This document shows positions 9,792 to 20,143 of a DNA stretch of 64,000 nt, piece by piece. The translations under genes were made by a program, and so were the position numbers. The notes beneath the pieces are model-generated. The model saw only the letters and a program-made list of their open reading frames with translations. It searched no databases and was not told where the DNA came from. Each line of letters begins with the position of its first letter. Positions within the stretch are counted from its first letter, which is position 1. This stretch comes from Dryocosmus kuriphilus. Its lineage: Eukaryota; Arthropoda; Insecta; Hymenoptera; Cynipidae. The stretch is taken from the NCBI GenBank assembly GCA_038277395.1, contig CM076194.1, positions 179,032,636 through 179,096,635 on the forward strand. The letters are read 5' to 3'.

Positions 9792-10060
9792 CTTAATCAA
9801 TTATAATTGTTAATACGTAAAATATTTTGTATAAAATAAAAGTATTTAAATAAGCTTATTTTTTTTTGTTAGTTCATTCTATTCTTTATATATAATTTTT
9901 ACTATAAAAAAGAAAACCAATTATAGGGGGGGGGGGGGGGGGGTATGAGGGGCGTACTAAAGTGCTTTTGCCCAGGGCGTCAAAATTTACCGTTACGGGT
10001 CTGGATTCCGTCTAGGGGTGCCCAGCGCAAACCTCAACCCCTTCCAGATATAGATCTGAG
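9792..10060. mobile_element. hAT-type terminal region with poly-G tract
   Basis: Downstream of the hAT coding remnant come an AATAAA signal near 9835, a run of 18 G (9926-9943), and a GC-rich end 'cccagggcgtcaaaatttaccgttacgggtctgg', which resembles hAT-type subterminal sequence. The exact end and target duplication could not be fixed. Confidence 0.4.
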
Positions 10061-10063
10061 GGA

Positions 10064-10535
10064 TTAGTCGAAGGGTTGCAATCCTCTACCGCGAAACTTT
10101 AAATTTACTTCCACCCGCCCTAACTGCGGGGATGTTCTTATGAGAGATATTGCAGAATGTTGTGAGGGGTGACAAGATAAACACAACGTAATTATCCAAG
10201 TATTACACATATTTGGTTCCAATATTTGGTGGGATATTCCGTCTATAGCCTTCAATCACAAATGTGCCTTACAATATCAGCGACTAATATTATTACACTT
10301 ACGTAAAATTATTTAATTCCGTTAATAGATTGTCAATCGCTCTCACTGTCTCCTCGTCGGTTGGAGATGGGTTCATTAAGACTGAATCTAAGTACGCGCT
10401 CATATTACTGTCAGAGATGGGGGGGGGGGGGGGGGGGGAGATTGACAGACTAATATATTCAGTTTCATCTGATTTATCGCACCTTCTCCCGTGCACGTAA
10501 GGTTTTCTTTTCTTTTGTGGACTAAAACTGAACAT
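10064..10535 (-). CDS. Possible two-exon small gene (unrecognised)
   Basis: Minus-strand frame 10535-10303 starts at ATG and runs about 78 codons. It begins MFSFSPQKKRKPYVHGRR, contains a Ser-Ile-Ser-Pro6 stretch created by a 20-G tract on the plus strand, then an acidic helix (DEETVRAIDNLLTELNNF). It ends at a textbook splice donor (AC|gtaagtg near 10303). A matching acceptor (ctcataag, near 10145) would join in phase to a frame ending RGRGLQPFD and stop near 10065. I do not recognise the protein. The homopolymer and the lack of known homology mean this could be a chance frame or part of a transposon. Confidence 0.3.
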
Positions 10536-10884
10536 CCACGCTCCTTCTTGAGCGGTAAGACAGAGCGGTAGAGAAGATCTGAGTGGGTAACTTCGCTAGG
10601 ATAAGAACCAGAGGTAACAAGCTATTATTAAAATTATAATAATAAACATCTTAATAATATTAACTATTATATTTTCACTAAATAAATTCAAAGAAGGAGG
10701 AGAAGCCATTTTAAAAATACATAAAATGTATCAAAATAATCTTAAGGAAGGAAAAATACTTATTACACCTTTATCTAAAAATAATCTCTATACGTACATA
10801 CGAGTATATGTGGGGAAAAGTATGCAAACACCTATAAATATTGCAAGATTAGTAAAAAAAAAAACTAAAAATCAAGTTCATATC
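10536..10884. other. No gene recognised
   Basis: A/T-rich sequence without clear frames or repeats. If the 10064-10535 candidate is real, its 5' region would lie at the start of this stretch. Confidence 0.3.
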
Positions 10885-11290
10885 CTTATGTAACTTTTAA
10901 CGAGGAATCCAACGGTGAGCTTGGATTTAACCTTGAACCTCAAATTCAAGGTTATTTCAAGCTCAACTTTGTTTTTTGTAATGGGAACACATATCTTTGA
11001 TGCCAGATTCGAAAAAAGCTGGAAATTTTACGTTCAAATACGTATTTAGACTTGAGGTCAGGGTAACCTCAACGGGTCAAACAAAGGTCATACCCTACGT
11101 GACTTTCAACGAGGAATCCAACGGTGACCTTTGATTTAACTTCGAGCCTCAATTTCAAGGTAATTTTAAGGTCAACTTTGTTTTTTGTAAGAGTATCCCA
11201 TATTTTCGATGCCGGAATCGAAAAGAGAGGGAGATTTTACTACTAGATACGTGTTTAGATCTGAGGTCAGGGTGACCTCTTCGTCACATA
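10885..11290. repeat. Dimeric ~211-bp satellite
   Basis: Two tandem units begin at about 10885 and 11096. Both contain 'aacgaggaatccaacggtga', 'caaggt.attttaagctcaactttgttttttgtaa', 'gatgccggaatcgaaaa' and 'gaggtcagggtgacctc'. The last box is itself a near-palindrome. Confidence 0.85.
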
Positions 11291-11391
11291 AAGAAAATTT
11301 ATTTACCGCAGAAAAATTTTTATCGCATATTCCTTCTTTTAGCGCAACCCAGGAACAACGACGTGGACGTAGAAGGATTCTGTTCCCTTGA

Positions 11392-11556
11392 GGGTGCTTT
11401 TTTATAGTGAGTTCCCCTTGCCTCTCACTTTGGGGTGCTTTTTATAGTGAGTTCCCCTTGCCTCTCACTTCGGGGTGCTTTTTTATACTGAGTTCCCCTT
11501 GCCTTTCACTTCGGGGTGCTTTTTTAAGTTGAGTTCCACTTACCCCTCACCTTGTC
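11392..11556. repeat. 41-bp minisatellite (4 units)
   Basis: Units start with 'gggtgctttttta' at 11392, 11433, 11473 and 11514, so the period is 40-41. Each unit continues 'tagtgagttccccttgcctctcacttcg'. Confidence 0.9.
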
Positions 11557-11593
11557 AGGAACTTTCGTGAAGTATGTTGATAGATAAATAATT

Positions 11594-12634
11594 TTACAAC
11601 AGATGCTCAAATTGTTCTCCATTCTCCTCTTGACAGTAACCAATCCTGTTGTAAAATGATTGAACTGCATTGCGACTGCATTGCGTCTTAACTATTCAAG
11701 ATTTCGTGGATTAGCTCGGTATACGCGTTCTTTCAAATAACCCCATAAAAAATAGGCTAACGGTGTTAAGTCTGGAGATCTTGGAGCCCACTCTATTCTA
11801 CCTCTTTCACCTATCCATCTCTCGAAAAACGTCTCGTTCAGGAAATTTCTAACACGAACTCCGTAAGGTGGTGGTACACCATCTTGCTGAAGCCATGTGT
11901 TTTAAAAATCAACTCTTTGTCTAGCTCGTATTGCTGGAACAATTTGATTTCGCAGTAGACGTTCATAGGTTTCCGCATTTAAACTTCCATCGATAAAGAA
12001 AGGAACTATTATTTCGTCGTCTACAATTCCTGCCCATACGTTCAATTTTTGAGGATATTGGGTGTAACCTTCTCTCATCCAGTGGGGTTTGTATCAGACC
12101 AATACCTGAAGTTATCACAAATCACATTGTCATTTAGCTCAAAGGTTGCTTCATCTGCAAACAGAACGTTTTTAAAAAATCGGGGATTTTCATCTATCGT
12201 TTCCATCATTGTCTCACAAAATTCAATACAACGATCAGGATCATCTTCATTTAACTCTTGCACAAGTTTCATTTTATAGGGATGGAAACTTTTTACCTTC
12301 AAAATTTTTAAAACAGATTTATGGTCGATGTCGTGTTGTGCAGCTGCAGATCGAGATGTTTCATTAGGATTTTCAATAAAAGACTGTAAAACATCTAAAG
12401 ATTTTTCTTCGTTTGTTACTGTCGATGTTGACCAACAACACGAAGGTTTCGAGCAGATCCCGTTTCTTCAAAACTTCTTACAGTCTTTGCAACTTTTCCT
12501 TTTGATAAAGGTGTACCACCTTTTCGGAATATTATGTTAAAAAGATCAGCCACATTAGTGCATGACCTTTGCAGATCACCTTAACCCCTCATCATTAAAA
12601 GAGATATGCGTCCTCTTTCGGACAAAGGATACAT
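11594..12634 (-). pseudogene. Tc1/mariner-superfamily transposase relic
   Basis: The start is ATG at 12634-12632 (MYPLSERGRISLL) and the stop is at 11596-11594. The order fits a DDE transposase of the insect group with an N-terminal helix-turn-helix: DNA-binding helices (12630-12350), then HPYKMKLVQELNEDDPDR leading to the first catalytic Asp in FADEATF (about 12160). Next come NVWAGIVDDEIIVPFF (about 12030), QQDGVPPPYGVRVRNFLNE with the second Asp (about 11880), and WAPRSPDLTPLAYFLWGYLK (about 11770). In the last block the usual third acidic residue is Ala. Several frameshifts and stops occur. Cut-and-paste activity is therefore lost twice over. Terminal inverted repeats were not found. Confidence 0.82.
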
Positions 12635-12979
12635 TTTAACTACAAAATGTAGCAATAATGAGTTAATAAGAAAAGGTGCAATGTTGTTATTAAAAACCCA
12701 TAGAAAATTAAAAGAGTCTAATATTTACTTCTTACAAAGAAAAAATTAACGACCAAAAAATTTGACGGTTTTGTGAAACTGTTTTCCTCTTGCAACTACA
12801 AGTTGCTATTTTAACTTGCCTAATTCCACTAATGTATTAATCAAGCGATTTTAATTTCAACAGTATATTTATTCAATAAATTATTTTTTACATAAAAAAA
12901 TTTTTTATTTGGAGACAATATCTTTTAAATAAGTGTGTGATTTTTGGAAAGCCATACGTTCATGAAGTGAACTCTTTTC
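12635..12979. other. No gene recognised
   Basis: A/T-rich spacer between the transposase relic and the minus-strand LINE copy. No repeat or frame is convincing. Confidence 0.3.
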
Positions 12980-13777
12980 AAAATTTAAATAAGACAAAGT
13001 TTTCGAATAATGTTTTCCGCTCTTTTCGAATCTGGCAACTATTCTCATTGCGTTCACCTCTGCTTTCTAATCTATGGACTCTCTCTCTTCCAGCTGACTT
13101 ATTTACTTTCTCTTTTCTTCCTTACATATTCTGTCTCTTCTCCGTATTCTCTAATTTTCTCCATACTTTCTCTTTCTCCTCTTTCCAGCTCATTTCCCAC
13201 TTCTTCCATTTCTCTTTCACTTCCAGGACCACCTCTTCTTTTTCTTTACCCTGTGTTTTCACTTCCGCGAGTCCTCTGAACGTTTCCGCTCTTAACTGCC
13301 TGATTAGCATCTCGATGGTGTTATCTCTACCTGCTCGTGCTCTGTCTGTCGGCATCATTGAGTTGTATCTCTTAGTTCGCTTATCCTCTGTCCCTTCTTA
13401 CTCCTCCTCTTCTCTACCTCTTTTACTATCCTCTGGTTTTTCTACTTCCGAATCCGTCCCCTTCCCTTGTGAGCGCCACCTCGCTAACAGCTCGCTCGAT
13501 CCCGAATTACTCGTTCTGGCGAGTCTGTCTCGGTTTGCCGGTCTCCCTTTCTACTGATAGGTTTGGAGCCTTTGCTACGCGCGCCTTCTCCCGTCTCACG
13601 CTCCCCTTCTTTACGCTGTTTCTCGAACCTCTCTTCCTCGTCGCTGCTCGTTACTCTTGCCCTCTTCCCGCTACTTTCACTGACTGATTCTGTTTTCGCG
13701 CACGCCTCGTCTGTGTCCCTCCCCGACTTATGCTGCCCTCTGGCGCCGTGTCTCACTGAACTTCTAGCTATCGGCAT
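12980..13777 (-). pseudogene. LINE ORF1 (coiled-coil, copy A), 3'-truncated
   Basis: On the minus strand, 13777-13484 begins MPIARSSVRHGARG and is rich in Arg, Lys, Glu and Ser. After a frame break, 13358-13122 contains VKEKWKKWEMSWKEEKEKVW, nearly the same as the coiled-coil segment of copy B (VIKIKEKWEKWEKCWKEGKEK at 59480-59550). Copies A and B are thus one family. ORF1 proteins of this kind trimerise through the coiled coil and bind element RNA. Copy A keeps its 5' leader but stops within the coiled coil near 12980, so the RNA-binding C-terminal half and ORF2 are missing. Confidence 0.72.
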
Positions 13778-14225
13778 ATTACCTGGCTAGTTCCCAGCTT
13801 TACCTACCACACTATCCCGTCCCGTGCAACACTACACCCTCTCACAACGCCAACATGTACTAGCCCCTCACCATTCCTTCCTCCTTTACACTTCTTTTGC
13901 TCAAAAACAACAGTAAAAATTATACTAAATCAACCTTACCTCCTCATTTGTATCCGAAGTCCCGTAGAAACTCACCACCCTACTCCCGGTCACCCCACTA
14001 TACTCCCCCACACAGCACACAAAACCACCACATATCTTCTCCGTTGCTAACCTCAAACAATCTGCAACACAATATTTTCTCTTTTTTCCTCCTTGGTCTA
14101 CCCTACGCGACCCTTCCACACATTCCCTCTCATTTCTCGCCTCTACACACTCCATTCACCACGCTGTTCACCCTAAAACACCCTTATTCACTTCACCAAA
14201 GCCAAAGGATCACTGAATTTCCAAA
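13778..14225 (-). other. 5' untranslated region of LINE copy A
   Basis: The minus strand from 14225 ('ggaaattcagtgatcctttggctttggtgaag') matches the 5' leader of copy B ('ggaatttgagcaatcgttttggctttagaggtg' at about 58770) in order: G/T-rich tracts, then 'gaagtgaataagggtg'. This places the 5' end of copy A near 14225. Open frames in this interval on either strand are by-products of its C/A-rich composition. Confidence 0.6.
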
Positions 14226-14640
14226 CGCGTGTTGTCTCAAGTTTAAATTTTTAATATAATTCCATTTAAAGTATTTATTTTATAATAAATTTAAAACATA
14301 TATATTGTAGGTCAAGAAGTAAATAATGTTTATATTAATATATATATATACTCCTACTTCAATTAGTTCATATTGGCCATCTTAACCAATAATTGATATA
14401 ACAGATATTATTCTCAATGTTAAAATAAAATTTAATATATATAATTTAAAAAATTTTAATTTAGTTACTGATATAGTTATTAATCTTCTAATTTAATTAG
14501 TTAATAAAACTGAATAAAAAGCATAATAATAATCAATAAGGCTGCGTCTACTCATCCCGAAATTCGGGACGAATAGCATTTTTCATGAATTTGAAGTGTA
14601 AATTTGTATCTCCAAGATTATTGTAGGTCAGAATGAAAGT
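14226..14640. other. No gene; very A/T-rich
   Basis: Nothing coding is seen. The interval includes short TA runs (about 14335-14350) and one small hairpin, cccgaaattcggg, near 14563-14576. Confidence 0.35.
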
Positions 14641-16500
14641 GGGAATCTGAAGACTACTTATTATAGCATGTTACGCTCTAGTTGATGGCAAAGGCAGTGA
14701 ACTAAAGGATGCCTTCTGGTATTCGTTGAATGAGATCTTAGTTACTAGTGATCCGGAAGAAAGAATCATTATGCTCGGAGATATGAATGGCTGCGTTGAC
14801 GTGCAACGCGATGGGACAGACAGGGTACTCGGTAAGTTCGGAGACACAAAAAAACAGGAAACGGGGAAAAATATATTAGTTTTGCTGAGAAAAAGGCTTT
14901 TTCATTACAAATACTTGGTTCAGGCATAAAAGGATCCACATGTATATTGTATACATGGTATAGAGGCGAAAGTCGCACTATGATCGACTTTATTAGCGGA
15001 TGAGGGATTGAGAGAACTAATTAAAGATACAAGAGTAATGAGAGGTCCTGAATGTGGAAACGACTACTATGTCGTAGTTTCGAAGATTAGCCTGGACAAG
15101 GATGGAGAAAAAGAAAAATTAAGAAAGCAAAACAATCGCGAATCAAGACAGAGAAATTGCAGAGCTCAGAAACACAAATAGAATATCGTGATAAACTAAG
15201 AGTCTATTTACATCAAAGCAGAAGGAACTGGAATAAGGAATTAGACAATAAAAATGTAGAGGGCGCATGGACGATAGTACGTAAAGCCATATACAAGAGC
15301 GCATCTGAAGCGTGTGGAACTGTGACTGTAGGAAGCATGAATAGAGATGCTTGGTGGAACGACGAAATTTACGTCGCAGTTAACGAGAAGAAGCAAGCAT
15401 ACCTAAGAATGCATAATATCAAAAGTCTGAGCAATGAGAAGAAGATCAGATTAAGAATCGACTATAGAGATAAAAACAGAAAATCAAACAGATTAATCAA
15501 AGAAAGCAGGGATAAGGTCAAAGCGGAAGAAGATAGAAAAATGCAAAGTGATTTCGAAGGAAATAAGAAGCTATTCTGGAAATGGGTAAAGAAAACTAGG
15601 AAAGACAGTAGTAGTAATGAGTTGATCGGAATTAGAAATGCTGAGAGCAATATGGTGTGAGATACAGACACAGTGAGGACTGTGTGAAAGCTTTTTTCGT
15701 GAAATTGTATGGAGCCGAAGCTGTAGAGCATAACAATGGCGATAAAGAAGAAGATACATTAGAAAATTCTTTTGAAGGTGACGAAGTAGGAATTGACGTG
15801 TTCAGCATTAAGGCGGTATTTAAGAATCTGAAGAATAGTAAGGCTACTGGTGTAGATGAAATTCCTTCTGAAATGCTTAAAAACAGCGACGAATTTTTGT
15901 CTTTTTGTTTGAGCGAATAGATGAACATGTGTACTATGAATTGAGGAATTCCAAATGATTGGACAAAGGCGATCATCGTTCCAATTTACAAGGGAAAAGG
16001 AGATAAGGTTGACCGCTCTAACTAGAGAACTATAAGCTTACTTAATATCCCAGGCAAAGTATCTAGCAAAATACTTATTCGCAAAGTCATGGAAATAACG
16101 AAAGGCAAGATATGGGAGGTCCAATGCGGATTTATGCCAGGGAGATCATGTACAGATCAAATATTTAGCTTGCAGCAGATTACAGAAAAAAGTTTGAAAG
16201 TAAACAAAAAAGGTACTTGCTCGTTCATTGACTTAGAGAAAACTTTCGACAAGGTGGATAGAGCTAAACTTTGTGAGGTTCTGAAATAGTATGGAGTCAA
16301 TGGTTGGCTTCTTAAATCAATTAAAGCAATATATGAAAATAGTAGAGTCAGCGTAAGGGTAAGCGGATAACTGAGTGATTGGTTTGATATCAGGCAGGGA
16401 GTCAGGCAAGGTTGCGTCATGTCGACTTGGTATATAAGAGCTTGCATGAAAACGTTTATGGATATAAAGGAAGCAAAAGTTGTATGTCAGTATAGAGATG
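14641..16500 (+). pseudogene. Non-LTR retrotransposon ORF2 (endonuclease-RT) relic
   Basis: An apurinic-type endonuclease begins near 14665 (IIACYALVDGKGSE). It has LGDMNG at about 14777 and ends near 15080 in GNDYYVVVSK, where family members carry SDH or TDH, so the catalytic His is replaced by Tyr. A linker with WWND follows (15345-15360). RT blocks are readable across stops: NSKATGVDEIPSEML (about 15840), WTKAIIVPIYKGKGD (about 15960), VQCGFMPGRSCTDQIFSLQQ (about 16120), TCSFIDLEKTFDKVDR (about 16215) and RQGVRQGCVMS (about 16395). The [FY]xDD block is not reached; sequence diverges beyond 16450. The layout suggests a CR1/RTE-type LINE. At least six stops or shifts make it dead. Confidence 0.85.
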
Positions 16501-16527
16501 AATGCCGAAAAAAATTGTATATAAGAA

Positions 16528-16863
16528 ATGTGTGACGATTGCCTGGAAGAAATGGTTTTGGATACTCATGGGCCCTGGTGGAGGGCTTTGCCTGGTGAAT
16601 ATGGTTTGGATCTAGCGTATGAATCCCCATATGGCTATGCGACGCTGTCTACTATGGTGATTGCTAGAGAGATCGAACAGCGACCTTGGTCGGAGCGGTG
16701 TTGTGAGACTAGTGTGTTGTTTGAAATTGTTGTTGAATTCAAGTTTTCTAATTCAATCAAATATGCTCAAAATTCCCGACATTGTGTGCAATGCACGCTT
16801 GTGCCCGTCGCAGGAGATTTCTTCGAACACTTTCTAGCATCTCTGGAGTTATTTATTGGATAG
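16528..16863 (+). CDS. Unrecognised 111-residue open frame
   Basis: The frame starts MCDDCLEEMVLDTHGPWW and contains several Trp and Cys residues, with no signal peptide or domain I can name. It follows the LINE relic directly and may be decayed LINE 3' sequence or chance. There is no promoter or splice evidence, so it should be treated as doubtful. Confidence 0.15.
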   Translation: MCDDCLEEMVLDTHGPWWRALPGEYGLDLAYESPYGYATLSTMVIAREIEQRPWSERCCETSVLFEIVVEFKFSNSIKYAQNSRHCVQCTLVPVAGDFFEHFLASLELFIG

Positions 16864-17150
16864 GTATTTGTTTGAATGTCAAACCGAGCAAAAATATCCT
16901 GTATTTTTTGTCTCCTGTCTAAATTGAATAAGTAAACAGTGAGCTATTGATTCACTAAGTGAATATTTCTACTAATTATTAAATGTGTACTATATTTAGT
17001 TTAGTGTCTTTCCAGTTTTCAATACAGTTTCAGTGAAAAAATAATAATCATTAGCAGATATTTTTACTGAAAGAGAATAGTGTCTGACGCTTCACTGACT
17101 TTTTAAAGAGATTTTTTTTTTTGAATGATCTTTTCTTAATTACCGTGGAG
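16864..17150. other. No gene recognised
   Basis: A/T-rich spacer with no readable frame or repeat. Confidence 0.3.
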
Positions 17151-17275
17151 GTCATTTCATCAAAGCATTGCTATTATTATTTTCTAACCACCTATTAGGA
17201 ACGGTCTCGTCCAAGAAATTTTTGACTATACGAGCGCGATGGGTAGGAGCGCCGTCATTGTTGGTAAACCATTAC
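17150..17275 (-). pseudogene. Tc1/mariner-type transposase fragment
   Basis: The minus-strand translation over about 40 codons reads NNDGAPTHRARIVKNFLDET followed by VPNRWL. This matches the segment around the second catalytic Asp of Tc1/mariner-type transposases (usual form QxDGAPPH). No other part of the gene is nearby. Confidence 0.6.
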
Positions 17276-17296
17276 CAACGTTTGTTGAAGTGTAAC

Positions 17297-18050
17297 ACCC
17301 TGGTTACTTAAATTTCAGATCTTAACCCTATTTCCCCTCGGAAGATCTATTTTCAATACATGGACACTCAGGTTTAATTATTAGATCTTCCGCGCCTTTA
17401 AAGAGCCACCCTGGTTACTTAAATTTCATATCTTAACCCTATTTCCCTGAACAAGATATATTTTTAATACCTGGACAATCAAGTTTAATCAATGGAACGA
17501 CTGCACCTTTAGAGAACCACCCTGGTTACATAAATTTCAGATCTTAACCCTATTTCCCCGAGGAAGATCTATTTTTAGTACATAGACACTCACGTTTAAT
17601 TATTAGATCTTCTGCACCTTTAAAGAACCACCCTGGTTACTTAAATTCCGAATCTTAACCCTATTTCCCTGAGCAAGATATATTTTTAATACCTGGACAA
17701 TTAAGTTTAATGAATGGAACGACTGCACCTTTAGACAACCATCCTAGTTACTTCAATTTCAGATCTTAACCCTATTTCCCCTAGGAAGATCTATTTTCAA
17801 TACATGGACACTCAGTTTTAATTATTAGATCTTCTGCACCTTTCAAGAACCACCCTGGTTACTTAAATTTCAGATCTTAACCCTATGCAACTGCACCTTG
17901 AAAAAACCACCGGGGTGACTTAAATTTCAGAACTTAACCCTGTTTCCGCAAGGAAGATCTATTTTCGATACCTGGACACTCAGGTTTAATTATTATATTT
18001 TCTGCACCTTTAAAGAACCATCTTGGTTACTTAAATTTCAGATTCAACTA
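17297..18050 (+). repeat. 111-bp satellite with alternating A/B units
   Basis: Units begin with 'caccctggttacttaaatttc' at 17297, 17407, 17518, 17629, 17740, 17851, 17908 and 18019. The spacing is 110-111 bases except for one shortened unit of 57. The second halves alternate between an A form (ggacactcaggtttaattattagatctt) and a B form (ggacaatcaagtttaatcaatggaacg) in the order A-B-A-B-A-B(deleted)-A. The array ends in a partial unit. Confidence 0.92.
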
Positions 18051-18124
18051 CTCCATCCGACTTTGCGATATTAATCTCTTGGTCAATCTATTGTACTCTA
18101 ATTGTGACTTGAGTTTGAATTTTC
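18051..18124. other. Spacer between satellite and foldback
   Basis: Unassigned sequence of about 75 bases. Confidence 0.3.
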
Positions 18125-18853
18125 ACATTCTCATCTCAAATGAGGCGGTACTAGTTTTATGTGAAAACTGACTTTCGCGCGGATTTCACCAAATCTCGAT
18201 GTTTCGTGACCCCCTGAATCCAAAAAAACATGTTTTACGACGGTGTCTGTCTGTTGTCGTTGTCGTTGCCGTCTGTTCCCACGATAACTGTCAAAGGACT
18301 AATCGGATTGGATTGCGCTTGGCAAATTTTTTAAGGTGTAAAAGGTAAGGACGAGTTCGTTAACCAGCGGTTTTTGACCAGTGGTTATAGTTTTATACAT
18401 CAAAAACGGTTTTTCCAAAATAAATAAATACATTTTCCGGCTAAACTAAGCAAGATACAATTTTACTCTCGGGCTTTTTTTTTTTTGTATCTCATATATC
18501 TTAGCCGAAAAATGGATTTTTTGATTTTGTGAAAACCATTTTTGACGGATAAAACCATAACCACTGGTCGAAAGCCGCTGATTAACGAACTCGCCTTTTC
18601 CTTTTGGACCCTGAAGAAGTATGCCTTAGCGCAATCCAATCTGATGATTCTTTCAAAAGTTATTGCGGTAACAGACAGACGCCGACGGCGATAACAACGA
18701 CAACAACGACAACAACAACGACAACAACAGACAGACAGACACCGCCGTAAAAATCGCTTTTCTTCACTCAGGGGGCCTCAAAACGTGGAGATTTGATGAA
18801 AACTGCGAGGGTCAAATTTTACATAAATCTAATACCGTCTCTGATGAGAATGT
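18125..18853. mobile_element. Short foldback element of the 3.3-kb family
   Basis: The left end is ACATTCTCATC at 18125 and the right end TGATGAGAATGT finishes at 18853. The arms are about 340 bases each, with inverted GTC-rich blocks (18245-18280 and 18670-18755) and inverted 'cgttaaccagcggtttttgaccagtggttat' boxes (18357 and 18560). They meet at a centre near 18480. This copy lacks the internal 153-bp repeats and the GC-rich hairpin cluster of the 3.3-kb and 39.3-kb copies. No coding capacity. Confidence 0.8.
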
Positions 18854-18866
18854 GGAAATAGAGACG

Positions 18867-19127
18867 TAAAGTTTCTTCACTAGACACAAAAATATCCACT
18901 TGACCCCACAATAAACTCCAACAACCCTCAATTATCTTCATTTAGTGTCTTAATACTAGTCACATTGGCACGGATTAGTTATTACCATCTCTTCAAAAAA
19001 AATCTAAAAATAAATATAACCGCGTAAAATGCTTTCACAAGGCACAAAAGCATCCCCCTGACCCCACAATAAAATTCAACAGCCCTTAATGATCCCCCCT
19101 TAATGTCTCTTAGTACATCTCACGCGG
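18867..19127 (+). repeat. ~155-bp satellite, left part
   Basis: Units start 'gtaaagtttcttcactagacacaaaaata' at about 18869 and 'gtaaaatgctttcacaaggcacaaaagca' at about 19025. Both contain 'cttgaccccacaataaa.t.caacaaccc'. The array resumes at about 20144 after an inserted LINE fragment. Confidence 0.82.
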
Positions 19128-20143
19128 GTTATTTTGTTTATTATGCATTTCTATTGCTAGTATTTTATTCCTTTCCCGCTCTCTCCTTTCTTAGATATGT
19201 AAAATCAATTTATACTTTTACTAATCCCAAGATACTTCTTATGTATTTGATCGCACTCATTTTGTAAACTAATTAGTTTGGCCTTTGTTCGCTTTTCAAA
19301 CCAAAGTTTGCACTCTTCGTCAAATCAGGGTTGGCTTTTGATTACTTTCTTTAAACCTATAGTGCATTTCGCAGCTACCTTAAAAGCCTTTTTCATATTA
19401 TCCCACAGGGTTTCCGGGTCCTCCTCATAGTTATTATCGTTTGTTTGTTCTTGAAGAGCGTCGAAACTATTACAAATCTCTACTTGATAATTTACTATCT
19501 CTGTTGGTGTTTTAAACTTATCTATGTTGAAACGAACTGTTGGCTCTGACCGGCTAGCTTTTTTACTTAACGCTAGTCTAGACCTAAGTTTCACTATCAC
19601 GAGAAAGTGGTCTGAGTTTAAATCTGCTCCCCTGTACGATCTGACATCGAGAATGCTTGTATGACGTCTTCTGTCAATTAAAACGTGATCAATCTGATTG
19701 TTCGTGATACCATCTGGTGATGTCCAAATGACCTTATGTATATTATTGTGCTTGAAATATGTGCTTTTGACAGAGAGGTTCTTTGAAGCTGCAAAGCTTA
19801 TTACTCTAGTTCCATTATCATTACTGACGGCATTCAAGCATTCTGACCCTATTTTAGGCCTATGTATCGCTTCCTTTCCAATTTTCGCATTAAAATCTCT
19901 CAATAATATTTTTGCGTCAAACATCGAGAACTTGTCAAAATTTTTTTCGATTTTTTCGTAAAATAGATCTTTAGTATCTTCGTCTTTGTCCTCGGTGGGA
20001 CAGTGCACATTGATTAGCACGTGCTTGCAAATGTTACCCTTTAGTACAATATTTGATAACCGGTCGTTAATAAATTGTATATCGGTAACCGCTTGCGTCA
20101 ATCGTTTATTAATAAGAAAACCAGTCCCCAGTTTGCGAATAGA
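19128..20143 (-). pseudogene. LINE endonuclease fragment inserted in a satellite
   Basis: The open minus-strand frame runs from about 20130 (KLGTGFLINKRL) to 19325, with further relics to about 19150 (FDEECKLWFEKRTKAKL). It is an exonuclease-endonuclease-phosphatase domain of the 'craniofacial development protein 2-like' kind seen in RTE/CR1-type LINEs. Features include VLINVHCPTEDKDEDTKD, LRDFNAKIGKE (the usual Gly before DFN is Arg), NNQIDHVLIDRR and the catalytic LNSDHFLVIVK. The first catalytic Glu block is missing because the fragment is truncated upstream, and no RT follows. About 258 codons are open, so decay is modest. It cannot act alone. Confidence 0.82.

Noticed and set aside
12937..13557. 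206-residue plus-strand open frame rich in Ser, Leu and Phe
   Set aside because: It is the antisense of the LINE ORF1 coiled coil (A/G-rich on the minus strand), whose relative at 59261 is clearly coding in the other orientation.
14320..14540. tRNA or other structured RNA gene
   Set aside because: No cloverleaf or conserved loop motifs; only A/T-rich sequence and one 13-base hairpin downstream.
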